Origin: Peptoniphilus lacrimalis DSM 7455
GTDB lineage: Bacteria > Bacillota > Clostridia > Tissierellales > Peptoniphilaceae
Direction of reading: 5' to 3'
Length of the DNA stretch: 64,000 bases
Assembly (NCBI RefSeq): GCF_000378725.1
Contig: NZ_KB900372.1
Span: forward strand, 1 to 64,000
Shown: piece after piece, positions 55,360 through 64,000 of the stretch
Layout: each line of letters opens with the position of its first letter
How positions within the stretch are numbered: position 1 is the stretch's first letter
The notes under the pieces: model-generated
What the model saw: the letters and a program-made list of their open reading frames with translations, nothing else
Told to the model about the DNA's origin: nothing
The model's database searches: none
Made by a program: the position numbers and the translations under genes

Positions 55360-56181
55360 CTAGTTTAATTTATTTCTGAAATAATGACTTATATTTTCAA
55401 TTAAAAAAACTGTGATAAGTAGAGCTAAAAGTATTGTTCCAACTCTATTATAATCTCTCCAATTTATATTTTCATTAATTAAAAGTCCAAGTCCACCTGC
55501 ACCTACATAACCAAGTATAGCCGCATATCTTACATTTCCTTCAAAGTTATAAAGGCTAGTTGATAGGTAATAAGGAAGAATTTGTGGAATAATACCCTTT
55601 ATAAAAGCAAGTGGTGAAGTATATCCCATAGAAATCAAAGCCTCATACGCTCCCATATTCACTGTTTCAATCTGTTCATAAAGAAGTTTTCCCACATAAG
55701 AAAAAGAAAATAGAAATATTGCACAAGTTCCTGCAAAAGTTCCAAGCCCAAATATATAAGTAAATATTAGTGCCGATACTAAAGTAGGTATAGTTCTTAT
55801 AATTGAAAACAGCAGTTTAGTTAAAGAATTAATGATTTTACTTTTAACCATATTATTTGAAGCTAAAAAGGAAAAAAATATAGCTACAAATGCTCCCAAA
55901 AATGAACCTAAAAAACTCATCTTAATCGTATCAAATAAGGGTTCAATTACCGATTTAAAATAAGATAAATTTGGATTGAAAATTTCTTTAAGAATTATAA
56001 AAAATTCGCCAAAGTTTTTAATCAAAACTGAAAGAGAAAAACCGGTAATTTTAATTGATATAAATGAAAAAATAAATAAAACCGATAAAATAAAAGGCAT
56101 TCTTGACCTTTTTTCATAAACAAGTTTCCCGTTAGAAAGCTTGTAAACTTTAGGCTTGAAGATTTTATCATATAGACTCAT
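55360..56181 (-). CDS. phnE: phosphonate/phosphate-type ABC transporter permease (first)
   Basis: A 273-residue permease with several spans and the loop EALISMGYTSPLAFIKGIIPQILPY. It is paralogous to the next gene, and the two likely form a heterodimeric channel. The frame is open to GTG at 56190, but the ATG at 56181 has GGGTGA upstream. It overlaps the phnC end. Confidence 0.9.
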   Translation of the reverse strand: MSLYDKIFKPKVYKLSNGKLVYEKRSRMPFILSVLFIFSFISIKITGFSLSVLIKNFGEFFIILKEIFNPNLSYFKSVIEPLFDTIKMSFLGSFLGAFVAIFFSFLASNNMVKSKIINSLTKLLFSIIRTIPTLVSALIFTYIFGLGTFAGTCAIFLFSFSYVGKLLYEQIETVNMGAYEALISMGYTSPLAFIKGIIPQILPYYLSTSLYNFEGNVRYAAILGYVGAGGLGLLINENINWRDYNRVGTILLALLITVFLIENISHYFRNKLN

Positions 56182-56944
56182 TTTTTTCACCCTTTTTTAT
56201 TTCGTCAATAGAATCTCCATATATTTGCGTTAAAATTTTATCGTTTACATCCTTGCTGGGACCATGATAAATTATCTGCCCATCTTTAATACCTATTACA
56301 CTTGTTGCATATTCAAGTGCCAAATCAACATGATGAATATTTAAAAGAATTGTTATTTTCATCTCTTCATTTATTCTCTTAAAATAACTCATAACAGATC
56401 TTGCATTTATTGGGTCAAGACTTGCAACTGGTTCATCTGCTAAGATGATATTAGGATTATAGGCAAGGGTCCTTGCAAGAGCCACTCTCTGTTGTTGACC
56501 TCCTGATAAATTATCTGCTCTAACATAAGCTTTATCTAAAATATCAACTTTTTCCAGTGATTCAAGAGCTTTAATCTTATATTCTTTAGGATAAATTCCA
56601 AATATTGACCTTATAGGACTGAGTTCGGGAACAAAAGCTGTGAGCACATTATTAATTACAGACATTCTATCCACTAGATTGAAAGATTGAAAAATCATAC
56701 CGACATTTCTTCTGAACTTTCTAAGCTCCTTACCTTTTAATGAAGAAACATTAATATCTCCAACTGTTAGTGAACCCCCAGTAATATCGTGCATTTTATT
56801 TATTGTCCTAATTAAAGTAGATTTGCCTGCCCCAGATCTACCGATAATAGCTACAAATTCTCCATCTTTAATTTCCAAATTTACATCCTTCAAAGCTTTA
56901 AAACCGCCAGGATATACCTTATCTACATTAGTAAATTTTATCAT
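56168..56944 (-). CDS. phnC: phosphonate/phosphate-type ABC transporter ATP-binding protein
   Basis: A 258-residue ABC ATPase with Walker A GRSGAGKST, the Q-loop in VGMIFQSFNLVDRM, signature LSGGQQQR and Walker B IILADEP, followed by the D loop ASLDP. The ATG at 56944 (MIKFTNVDKVYPGG) is preceded by GAGGGAG; a longer frame to 56974 runs through the terminator and is unlikely. It has PhnC-like features and is encoded with PhnD and PhnE homologues. Confidence 0.94.
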   Translation of the reverse strand: MIKFTNVDKVYPGGFKALKDVNLEIKDGEFVAIIGRSGAGKSTLIRTINKMHDITGGSLTVGDINVSSLKGKELRKFRRNVGMIFQSFNLVDRMSVINNVLTAFVPELSPIRSIFGIYPKEYKIKALESLEKVDILDKAYVRADNLSGGQQQRVALARTLAYNPNIILADEPVASLDPINARSVMSYFKRINEEMKITILLNIHHVDLALEYATSVIGIKDGQIIYHGPSKDVNDKILTQIYGDSIDEIKKGEKNESI

Positions 56945-56957
56945 TTTACTCCCTCTT

Positions 56958-56982
56958 AAAAAAATAAGGCCCATGGGGCCCT
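56958..56982 (-). terminator. attenuator between phnD and phnC
   Basis: A perfect 7-bp GC-rich stem (AGGGCCC / GGGCCTT-type arms) with a short loop, followed by TTATTTTTTT that abuts the phnC ribosome-binding site. It should keep binding-protein mRNA above that of the membrane complex. Confidence 0.8.
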
Positions 56983-56987
56983 ATTAA

Positions 56988-58046
56988 TTAGTTTTTAGCA
57001 TCTTTTAACAATTTTTGTGCTTCTCTTTCGCCGTCATAGTTTTTATCTTCAGCTTTTTCATATCCTTCATGATTGTAAATAGAAATTATTTGTTTGCCTT
57101 CTTCAGTTTGAGCAATTTCTATGAAAGATTGAGCTAGTGCATTTTTAAAATCATCAGTCATAATTTCAGATTTCTTTGAAACAGAAATTGTATCATTATA
57201 AATCTTATCTGTAACTCCAATTACATTTGTTTCATCCCAAATTGAAGCACTCCTTGCAAATTCACTTTGCCATTTGTCTGCATAATCTAGTCTAAGATCA
57301 GCATAACCAATAATTATATCTACTTGACCAGAAGCAAGTCTTGCTGCTGATGAAGCGTAAGAATCAGCTTGAACTACATTTGCTAAATCTGTTATTCCTT
57401 TATTATAATTTTTTTCTAACCATAAATATGGATAAATGTATCCTGCAGAAGAAGATGAACCCATTACTGACCATTTTGCAGAATTTAAATCGTCCCAAGT
57501 AAGCTTTTCGCCATTATTTACTTTTTGTGCAAGTTCTTTACCTTTTTCAGATGGACCAGCAATTATAAGACCTCTATAAAAACTTGCCATATTGTCATCT
57601 AATTGTTTTGTTGGCTTTTTATCATTCCATTCTTTAGGATTATCTGATTCTACTGAAAGAGCTTTTCTAGTTGCAGTTAATAGTGCTTCACATCCATCAG
57701 AATAAAGCACATAAGTACCTCCTGGAATAAATCCAACATCTACAGAACCAGCACTTAAAGCTTCACCTGTAGTTTCGTAGTTAGTTCCTACTGAAATATC
57801 TACATCTCCAACTTCGTAACCTTTTTCCTTTAATTTTTCTTTAAGGATATTTTTAAGAGGTTCAGTTTGAGTCACTATTTGTTCAGGATCTCTAGATGGA
57901 ACAAATTGAACTGTTAATTTTTCAATTTTTTTACTTTCCCCTTTTTCACCTTCACCATTAGAGCTATTAGCAGTATTTTTACCGCCACATGCTGTTAAAG
58001 CAAAAATTAAACCTAAAGCCATCACGACTTTTAAAATTTTTTTCAT
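56988..58046 (-). CDS. phnD: phosphonate/phosphate-type ABC transporter substrate-binding lipoprotein
   Basis: A 352-residue exported binding protein. The signal peptide ends in a lipobox (FALTAC, Cys20), so it is a membrane-anchored lipoprotein. The mature part has the PhnD-family pattern (LTVQFVPSRDPEQIV, SVDVGFIPGGTYVL, WSVMGSSSSAGYIYP, GQVDIIIGYADLR). The start has GGGAGG. Ligand cannot be fixed from sequence; the downstream 5'-nucleotidase-like enzyme may act on it. Confidence 0.92.
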   Translation of the reverse strand: MKKILKVVMALGLIFALTACGGKNTANSSNGEGEKGESKKIEKLTVQFVPSRDPEQIVTQTEPLKNILKEKLKEKGYEVGDVDISVGTNYETTGEALSAGSVDVGFIPGGTYVLYSDGCEALLTATRKALSVESDNPKEWNDKKPTKQLDDNMASFYRGLIIAGPSEKGKELAQKVNNGEKLTWDDLNSAKWSVMGSSSSAGYIYPYLWLEKNYNKGITDLANVVQADSYASSAARLASGQVDIIIGYADLRLDYADKWQSEFARSASIWDETNVIGVTDKIYNDTISVSKKSEIMTDDFKNALAQSFIEIAQTEEGKQIISIYNHEGYEKAEDKNYDGEREAQKLLKDAKN

Positions 58047-58205
58047 TATGTCCTCCCTTGAAAAAATTTTATATCTTACCTATTAATATTAAAATATATG
58101 TGTAATTAATACAATATGTTTTTAGATTTTTATATAAATATTTTAAATTAATTGTTTTTATATAAATGCTGAAAATTTTTCAAATTATATTATAGAATTT
58201 AGAAA

Positions 58206-58235
58206 TAAAAAAATAGACTCCAAATGGAATCTATT
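58206..58235 (-). terminator. terminator after the short histidine kinase gene
   Basis: AATAGATTCCA pairs with TGGAGTCTATT on the minus strand, then a run of T. It overlaps the stop codon of the kinase gene and separates the two-component module from phnD. Confidence 0.85.
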
Positions 58236-59097
58236 CTTCTATAATTAAATAAAATTTTTTATCTTTTACCAAAATATTAGCCTTAAGAAATAGCTTATCT
58301 AAATGAGCTTTTACAATTGAAAGTCCAAGTCCTGTGGCATTTTTTCTAGACGGGTCTAGAACTTTTGACCTCTCAAATAAATAATTTAGTTGCCCATCTT
58401 TATAGTCTATATCATTTGAAAATATAAGCTTCATTTTATGAGAATCTTCTAACTCAATTTTATTGTTTCCCCTAGAATATTTATACATATTATCTAAAAT
58501 ATTGGTTAAAATACTTTCAAAAGAATTTTTATTTGAAGATATTATATATTTTTGTGGCAATTTAATTTCTATTTCCTGATCAATTTTTTTAAATTTATCA
58601 AAATAATTAAATGAAGTTTGATAGATTAATTGAACAAGGTCAAAATTTTCAAAGTCTAAGGAATTCTTTTCATTGATAAGAGAAAGTTGATAAAATTTTT
58701 CCACCAAATTATTTAGAAAATAAGCCTTATCAACGGCAATATCAAGAATTTTTTCCTGTTCTTCATCCTTTATATCTAATAAATTCAAATAACCTATAAT
58801 TGAAGTCAGGGGTGTTCTTAAATCATGAGATAAATTTGAAAGAAGTTTTCCGTAATTATCTTTAAGTTCGTCAATTCTTTCATTTTTTTCCATCAATTTA
58901 TTACTCATTTCATTGTACTTCTCATATAAATTTAATAAGGATTTATTTTTTGTACTTAGCTCAGCTTCTACTTCTGATTTTTTATTTTTTCTAAAATCTA
59001 AGTTTTTGTCTATTTTTTTTATATTAATTTTAATGGTGTAATATTTGTATGCGTAAAAAATAGATAAGATTATGAATAATATTAATAGTATAATCAT
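58231..59097 (-). CDS. sensor histidine kinase (short, one membrane segment)
   Basis: A 288-residue kinase with a single N-terminal membrane segment (IILLILFIILSIFYAYKYY) and almost no extracellular domain, then a coiled linker. The H box is NLSHDLRTPLTSIIGYL, the N box NILDNMYKYSRG and the G2 box GLGLSIVKAHLDKL. It lies downstream of the response regulator, ABC ATPase and permease and starts in a 4-base overlap with the permease stop. Such architecture fits a sensor that depends on its neighbouring transporter, as known for antibiotic-peptide detoxification systems; the signal is not known here. Confidence 0.9.
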   Translation of the reverse strand: MIILLILFIILSIFYAYKYYTIKINIKKIDKNLDFRKNKKSEVEAELSTKNKSLLNLYEKYNEMSNKLMEKNERIDELKDNYGKLLSNLSHDLRTPLTSIIGYLNLLDIKDEEQEKILDIAVDKAYFLNNLVEKFYQLSLINEKNSLDFENFDLVQLIYQTSFNYFDKFKKIDQEIEIKLPQKYIISSNKNSFESILTNILDNMYKYSRGNNKIELEDSHKMKLIFSNDIDYKDGQLNYLFERSKVLDPSRKNATGLGLSIVKAHLDKLFLKANILVKDKKFYLIIEE

Positions 59098-59918
59098 TTA
59101 AAGTCCCTTTTTCTTATAAGAAAATAAGAAAGTCCTGTGAAAATTATAATATAAATAGTTAATAATAATATATCTTTATATACACCTGTTGATATAGGTA
59201 AAGCTCTATTAAATTCAACACTACTTAAATACCCGATAACATCTAAATATAATGCTGATGGTGTGTAATCTTTTATTAAATCTATAAATCCTGTGGGGAA
59301 CTTATATAAAATCATTTGTATAAATTCTAAAATTTGATTTAGAGAAAAATATATTATATAAGTAATAACTACCAAAAAATCTTTACCTAAAACTATATAG
59401 GCTAAATTTAAAAAGCATAGACTTGCACTTACTGGTACAAAACTTATTAATAGTGCCTTTAAAGCTATTACTATCTGAGCATTACCAAAATTCATTTTAC
59501 CAATAACTTGTAATAATATAACAGTTGAAACTATTCCAATAAAAAGCGTTGTAATAATCAGAAATAAAGAATATAAATATTCACTAATTATCTTTGAGGT
59601 TAAAATACTTGACCTTGAATGAGAGGCTTCCACTGCTCTTCTAGCATTACCCTTTGTTATTTCACCTGAAAAAGCAAAAGATACAGGAAAAATAACAAAG
59701 AAATTGGCACAAAAACATATCATTAAAAGCATTGTTGATATAGCTTCACTTAATCCAAAATTATCAGGTACAGTAATGGTAGCAACATTACCTGTACTTA
59801 TACAAAATAATAACATAAATATTGGCGACAAGGCGAAAAGCCAAATTAAAGCAGTTAAAACCTTTTGTCCTTTAATCTTTCTTATCTTAAAAAGTTCTGC
59901 ATCTATTAAATTAATCAT
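59094..59918 (-). CDS. ABC-2-type transporter permease
   Basis: A 274-residue membrane protein with about six spans, starting MINLIDAELFKIRKIKGQK, typical of lantibiotic-immunity/bacitracin-exporter permeases (BcrB/NisE-like). The ATG at 59918 has AGGTGA; a GTG at 59927 is in frame. It follows its ATPase gene in a cluster with a response regulator and kinase. Export or target protection against peptide antibiotics is plausible but inferred. Confidence 0.87.
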   Translation of the reverse strand: MINLIDAELFKIRKIKGQKVLTALIWLFALSPIFMLLFCISTGNVATITVPDNFGLSEAISTMLLMICFCANFFVIFPVSFAFSGEITKGNARRAVEASHSRSSILTSKIISEYLYSLFLIITTLFIGIVSTVILLQVIGKMNFGNAQIVIALKALLISFVPVSASLCFLNLAYIVLGKDFLVVITYIIYFSLNQILEFIQMILYKFPTGFIDLIKDYTPSALYLDVIGYLSSVEFNRALPISTGVYKDILLLTIYIIIFTGLSYFLIRKRDFK

Positions 59919-60828
59919 TATTTTCACCTACCTTTTCCAAATAATATTCTTCTAAAGATTTTTCTTTAACCTTTATGGACTTTAAGAATATTGCATTTTC
60001 TACCAAAAATTTTTGCAAATCTTTTGTATTAAAATTTTCATAAATTCTCAGCTCACCATCTGGATAAACTTTATAATCCTTTACATTTAATTTCATCTCC
60101 AAAAGAGCTGCTGCTTTTTCTAAATCTTCTTTTTCTAATTCTATAGAAATAAATTGTTTAGACTTATCTTCAAACTCCTCTTTAGAAATTTCTTCAATTA
60201 GTTTTCCATCTTTTATAAAAGCATATCTTGTTGCTATGAGAGATAGCTCATTTAAAATATGAGAAGATATAATAATTGTTGATTGCCATGACTTGTTAAT
60301 TTTTAACAGATAATTTCTTAGAAAAGTTATTCCTTCGGGATCTAAACCATTAATAGGTTCATCAAGTAAAATTATTTTTGGTTTAGCCATAAATGCAGCA
60401 ACAAGTCCCAGTCTTTGTCGCATACCTGTAGAATAACTTTTTACCTTTTTAGATAAATGTTTATAAATACCAAATTCTTTAGCAATTTCCAAGGCGTTAT
60501 CAATTTTCATACCCCTCAATTTGCATAGATAAATTAAGTTATTCATGCCGCTTAGTTCATCATAAAATAGCGGATTTTCAATTAAAAATCCCATTTTTGA
60601 AAAAGATTTAATTAAATCATCATCGCTATTGCCAAGAATACTTATATGACCGGAATCTTTTAAAATTGCACCTGATAAAAGTTTTAAAATTGTTGATTTA
60701 CCAGCACCATTAGAGCCTACCAAACCGAAAATGTCATTTTCGTAAATATTTAAGTTCATATTTTCCAGTGCTTTATGCTTTTTATCATAAGATTTATTTA
60801 CATCAGTTAATTCTATAATTTTTTCCAT
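59911..60828 (-). CDS. ABC transporter ATP-binding protein (BcrA-like)
   Basis: A 305-residue ABC ATPase with Walker A GSNGAGKST, signature YSTGMRQRLG, Walker B IILLDEP and the H-loop ISSHIL. It has a C-terminal extension of about 85 residues, as in the BcrA/drug-export group. It starts after AAGGAGG and is followed by the permease gene with a small overlap. Confidence 0.92.
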   Translation of the reverse strand: MEKIIELTDVNKSYDKKHKALENMNLNIYENDIFGLVGSNGAGKSTILKLLSGAILKDSGHISILGNSDDDLIKSFSKMGFLIENPLFYDELSGMNNLIYLCKLRGMKIDNALEIAKEFGIYKHLSKKVKSYSTGMRQRLGLVAAFMAKPKIILLDEPINGLDPEGITFLRNYLLKINKSWQSTIIISSHILNELSLIATRYAFIKDGKLIEEISKEEFEDKSKQFISIELEKEDLEKAAALLEMKLNVKDYKVYPDGELRIYENFNTKDLQKFLVENAIFLKSIKVKEKSLEEYYLEKVGENND

Positions 60829-60901
60829 AATTCCTCCTTGTCAATATAATAAAAAAGAAAACTTAAAAAATTATTAAGCTAAACTTAATTAATTATAAAA
60901 A

Positions 60902-61585
60902 CTATTTTTTTAGCCTATAGCCAACTGCCCACACAGTTTCAATATATTCTTCCGTGTCTAGCTTTTTAATTTTTGACCTTAAGTTTGAAATATGGACATT
61001 TATAGTGTCATCTTCGAAAAAATACTCATCATTCCATACAGATCTATACAAATTTTCCTTAGAAAAAATTTTATTTGGATTTTTTAAGAGAGTCTTTAAA
61101 ATCTCAAACTCAATTGGAGTCACCTTGAGTTCCTCTCCCTTTATCAAAATCCTGTTCTCGTCCTCATATAACTTTAAATTTTTAAATTCTAAAATAGAAT
61201 TTTTGCTCATATTTGAATTTAAGTGCCTGTACCTTCTAATATTAGCCTTAACCCTATTTAATAAATCTGCTTTTTCAAAAGGTTTTGTAATGAAATCATC
61301 AGCACCAATATCAAAAGTATAAAATTTAGTTTTCTCGTCAATTTTTGCAGTAATAATAATTACAGGCATATTAAAATTCTTTGCTCTCATCTTTACAACC
61401 ATTTCTTCACCACTAACAAGGGGCATCATTAAATCTAAAAGCACAAGATCAAAATCATCATTTAACATTTCAATACCCATTTTACCGCTATAAGCCTGAC
61501 AAACCTCATAACCATTACTTTCTAAAATAATCTTTAACAAATTATTTATATCTTTATCATCTTCAACTACAAGTATTTTATTCAT
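60902..61585 (-). CDS. OmpR-family response regulator
   Basis: A 227-residue regulator. The receiver domain has VEDDKD, the phosphorylated aspartate in LVLLDLMMPLVSG, and the lysine in ITKPFEKADL. A winged-helix C-terminal domain follows (TPIEFEILKTLLKNP, DTINVHISNLRSKIKK, VWAVGYRLKK). The ATG at 61585 follows GGTGAT; the frame is open to 61651 but that extension is not family-like. It probably pairs with the kinase at 58231 and controls the ABC genes between. Confidence 0.93.
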   Translation of the reverse strand: MNKILVVEDDKDINNLLKIILESNGYEVCQAYSGKMGIEMLNDDFDLVLLDLMMPLVSGEEMVVKMRAKNFNMPVIIITAKIDEKTKFYTFDIGADDFITKPFEKADLLNRVKANIRRYRHLNSNMSKNSILEFKNLKLYEDENRILIKGEELKVTPIEFEILKTLLKNPNKIFSKENLYRSVWNDEYFFEDDTINVHISNLRSKIKKLDTEEYIETVWAVGYRLKK

Positions 61586-61638
61586 CATATCACCAAAAAT
61601 ATTATAATAAATATTTCTAAATAAAGTCTTAAGAAATG

Positions 61639-61669
61639 AAAAAAACCTCAAAGTTTTTTTCTTTGAGGT
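61639..61669 (-). terminator. terminator after the large histidine kinase gene
   Basis: A 9-bp perfect stem (ACCTCAAAG / CTTTGAGGT) with a seven-base loop and seven T residues on the minus strand. It separates the two two-component systems. Confidence 0.92.
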
Positions 61670-61679
61670 AAATTTTTGT

Positions 61680-63791
61680 TTATAAAATTATGATTGTTTT
61701 AAATAGATCTCCATCTATTTCTATATGAAATTCTCCTTTATGAGCATTAATTAAGGAATCTGCAATAGAAAGGCCAAGCCCTGAACCTTCTGTATTTCTT
61801 GACTTATCTCCCCTAGTAAACCTCTCCATAAGTTCTTCAGCAGATATATTTAAAGGATATTTAGAAATATTTTTAACAAAAAGCTTAACTTTATTATCAC
61901 TTATTAAATCTATATAAACCCTTGAATGCTCAGCCCCATACTTATATATATTGGAAAATATATTATCAAGAACTCTAGAAATCTTTTGACCATCCAAATC
62001 TAAGATAAGTGGATTTTCCGGAAGGGTACTTACAAATTCAATGTTTTTTTCCTTAAATTTATCTTCCCATTCACCCATAGCCTGTAAAATCAAAGCTTTA
62101 AAATCAATTTTTTCCAAGTTTAATTGAATATTTTCAGAAGAAGCCTTTGAAACTTCAAATAAATCTTCAATCAAAGTTTTAAGTCTTAAGGATTTATCAT
62201 AAATAATCTTTGAATATTCCTTAGCCTTTTGGCTGTTAGAAGAATCTTTATTTAGCAGATCAGAATAATTAATAATTGATGTTAGAGGAGTTTTTAAATC
62301 ATGACTTACATTAGTTATTAATTCTGTTTTCATCTTTTGACTTTTGATACCTTCCTCAACAGCCTTATCAAGATTTAAACCTATAGAATTGAAATTATCA
62401 ATTATATTGTCAAAAACTCTATAATGTTTTTGTATATTATAGTCAAAATCTCCTTTTACAATTTTTGTAGACTCTATATTTATTCTTCCTATTTCATCTA
62501 ATGCCTTACTTAATAAAATATAAATAAGACTGAAAACTAGAAAATATAAGAAAAATGTTAAAAATCTCATATGGGAATAGGGCATCATAAATACTAGCAT
62601 ATACATTAAACCCAAAAATATAATTAATATATAGGCAAGGAAAAATCTATTTTTGGCCCTAGACAAATCTGCTTGATTTTTTGCATTCCCTATATTGGAA
62701 AATACTCCACTAAATAATCTTCTAATTAATGAATTTTCCAAAAGTAGATTATCTGCCCCATCATAATGAAAAGATTTTATAGCTAAAACTACATAATTTA
62801 CACATAAAGATATAATTACATTAGCTATAACAGATAATACTGAATAAATACCAATGGAATATTCAACAGGTATACTGTTATTATCAAATGGTTCTATAGA
62901 TGCAAAGGATACAAATAAAAATATAAAGAAAAGAACTATAACCACCTCAATTGGTAGTGAGAATAAATTTTTAATTTCTTTACAATCCATCATTTTCTTA
63001 TATTTTAAAAATATAGAAACTAAGAACATTAGAATAAAATTGACAATAACAGCCGAAAAAGCAAAGGCATAATAGTTAGGTCTTTCTGCATCCTTAACCA
63101 TTTGCATATAGGCTGGTGAATTTAAATCAACCTTATAGTAAAATCTCAAATTTATAATATTTTTCAATTCATTATCTTGCGAAAAATTATTAGATAATCT
63201 TCTTAAAAATTCATCCTTTAGTTTTCTTGTGTATAAATATTCATCACTAGAAGTTTCTATATCTGTTTTTAAATTACCATTGCTATAAGAACCCGATATA
63301 GCAAAAATTGTGTCTTCATTGGAGCTTATACTTTCAGGATCAATTTCTCTATTATTCTCCTTATTAATGTAAAAAGTTTCATATCTTTTATTTATATCTG
63401 CAATTTTTAAATCTTCCGAAGTCATAAAATCAGAAGGATTTAAACCTTGACTTATTAATTTTTCCTTTTTTTCCTTAAATTCAAGTCTTTTTTCTATATC
63501 ATCATCAGGAATTTTATTACCAAGAGAATCATAATACTTTACCTTATAAGATTTAACAAAATAATCAAAATTATCTAAATTATAGTAACTATCTTCCTTG
63601 TATAAGGAATTTATTATAGTTCTTGAAACATAGTCAGCAACTGTAGAATTAATATTTGCAGTATTTGGGTCTAAAAAATTATTTAAAGGAAAAGCAATCC
63701 CAACAGAAATAGCTGCCACAAGGAATAAAATCCCAAAAAATTTCCAAATTGTGTATTTCTTTTCAATTTTAATATTTTCTGAATTTTCCAT
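61680..63791 (-). CDS. sensor histidine kinase (large, multiple membrane segments)
   Basis: A 703-residue membrane kinase. A first span (about residues 14-34) is followed by an extracytoplasmic domain of about 200 residues and then some five further spans (residues about 240-425). A HAMP-like linker (IINIESTKIVKGDFDYNI-type region) precedes the H box NVSHDLKTPLTSIINYS. The N and G regions are NIFSNIYKYGAEH and TEGSGLGLSIADSLI. It is translationally coupled by a TAATG overlap to the response regulator upstream. The stimulus is unknown. Confidence 0.92.
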   Translation of the reverse strand: MENSENIKIEKKYTIWKFFGILFLVAAISVGIAFPLNNFLDPNTANINSTVADYVSRTIINSLYKEDSYYNLDNFDYFVKSYKVKYYDSLGNKIPDDDIEKRLEFKEKKEKLISQGLNPSDFMTSEDLKIADINKRYETFYINKENNREIDPESISSNEDTIFAISGSYSNGNLKTDIETSSDEYLYTRKLKDEFLRRLSNNFSQDNELKNIINLRFYYKVDLNSPAYMQMVKDAERPNYYAFAFSAVIVNFILMFLVSIFLKYKKMMDCKEIKNLFSLPIEVVIVLFFIFLFVSFASIEPFDNNSIPVEYSIGIYSVLSVIANVIISLCVNYVVLAIKSFHYDGADNLLLENSLIRRLFSGVFSNIGNAKNQADLSRAKNRFFLAYILIIFLGLMYMLVFMMPYSHMRFLTFFLYFLVFSLIYILLSKALDEIGRINIESTKIVKGDFDYNIQKHYRVFDNIIDNFNSIGLNLDKAVEEGIKSQKMKTELITNVSHDLKTPLTSIINYSDLLNKDSSNSQKAKEYSKIIYDKSLRLKTLIEDLFEVSKASSENIQLNLEKIDFKALILQAMGEWEDKFKEKNIEFVSTLPENPLILDLDGQKISRVLDNIFSNIYKYGAEHSRVYIDLISDNKVKLFVKNISKYPLNISAEELMERFTRGDKSRNTEGSGLGLSIADSLINAHKGEFHIEIDGDLFKTIIIL

Positions 63792-64000
63792 TATTTCCTC
63801 CTTTTATTATCAACAAATTTATAACCAAGACCCCAAGCAACTTGAATATACATTGGTCTTTTAGGGTCAACTTCAATTTTTTCTCTAATCCTTCTTATAT
63901 GAACAGTAACAGTTTTAGCTTCAATAGCCGGCTCATTCCATACATGCTCATAAATACTTTCAATAGAAAAAACTTTGTTAGGATTTTTCATTAAAAATTC
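63791..64000 (-). CDS. response regulator, C-terminal part (cut by window edge)
   Basis: The visible 69 residues are the end of an OmpR/PhoB-type winged-helix domain (SIESIYEHVWNEPAIEAKTV, HIRRIREKIEVDP, VAWGLGYKFVD). The frame is open to the right edge, and the residues before the first methionine (EFL) continue the domain, so the gene extends beyond the window. It pairs with the large kinase downstream. Confidence 0.95.
   Translation of the reverse strand, partial: EFLMKNPNKVFSIESIYEHVWNEPAIEAKTVTVHIRRIREKIEVDPKRPMYIQVAWGLGYKFVDNKRRK

Noticed and set aside
56945-56974. Longer N-terminus for PhnC
   Set aside because: It would translate through the attenuator T run and the ribosome-binding site, and adds residues absent from the family.

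Overview
The window is a contiguous stretch of a low-GC Gram-positive chromosome. Every gene I support lies on the minus strand, including the 5' end of a 16S rRNA gene at the left edge, so the segment is probably one leading-strand arm. AT-rich codon use, the ylxM-ffh-rpsP-khpA-rimM-trmD-rplS block, plsX-acpP-rnc-smc-ftsY, HPr kinase, pyruvate:ferredoxin oxidoreductase, a SCIFF peptide with its maturase and a YlxM-type SRP protein point to an anaerobic Clostridia/Tissierellia relative. The 16S fragment and gene style suggest the Peptoniphilaceae (anaerobic cocci), but the genus is inference.

Layout, low to high coordinates (transcription runs right to left). 1-345: start of 16S rRNA with two tandem promoters. 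345-3090: arginase, biotin synthase and TrmB. 3244-3432: tRNA-His with its own promoter and terminator. 3437-9507: a long gene run holding a prepilin, a prepilin peptidase, a PilM/PilN-like fusion, an AIR-synthase-like protein, a cell-wall amidase, RNase PH and an XTP/dITP pyrophosphatase. 9635-15100: large PurL, an unrecognised 40-residue gene with its own promoter and terminator, and a C69 dipeptidase. 15329-20125: a 1425-residue 2-hydroxyacyl-CoA dehydratase activase-like protein and a small ferredoxin. 20400-22699: a TPP-riboswitch-controlled thiamine transporter ThiT, and the SCIFF maturase and precursor. 22709-28413: yajC-tgt-queA-spoIID-like-ruvB-ruvA-ruvC. 28451-32776: an unrecognised 251-residue protein, AsnA, a zinc-dependent phospholipase-like protein and a GH18 wall hydrolase. 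32831-44508: two housekeeping operons for ribosome/SRP and for lipid/RNA/chromosome functions. 44673-53001: PFOR, HprK, UvrC and an aminopeptidase P. 53093-58046: a PhnDCEE-type ABC importer joined to a 5'-nucleotidase-family phosphoesterase. 58231-64000: a response regulator/ABC exporter/histidine kinase module and a second two-component system cut by the window edge.

The physiology implied is anaerobic, ferredoxin-linked energy metabolism (PFOR, 2x[4Fe-4S] ferredoxin, the activase), amino-acid and peptide use (arginase, AsnA, C69 dipeptidase, aminopeptidase P) and vitamin scavenging (ThiT; bioB stands alone here). I see no insertion sequence, prophage, CRISPR array or other sign of recent transfer.

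The most distinctive items are the SCIFF precursor with an extra seventh cysteine whose stop codon lies inside the terminator hairpin; the compact 40-residue gene upstream of purL; the incomplete type IV pilus/competence-like gene set; structured or repeated non-coding segments around the activase and ferredoxin genes; and intercistronic terminators placed directly against Shine-Dalgarno sequences, two of which share an identical 18-base block.
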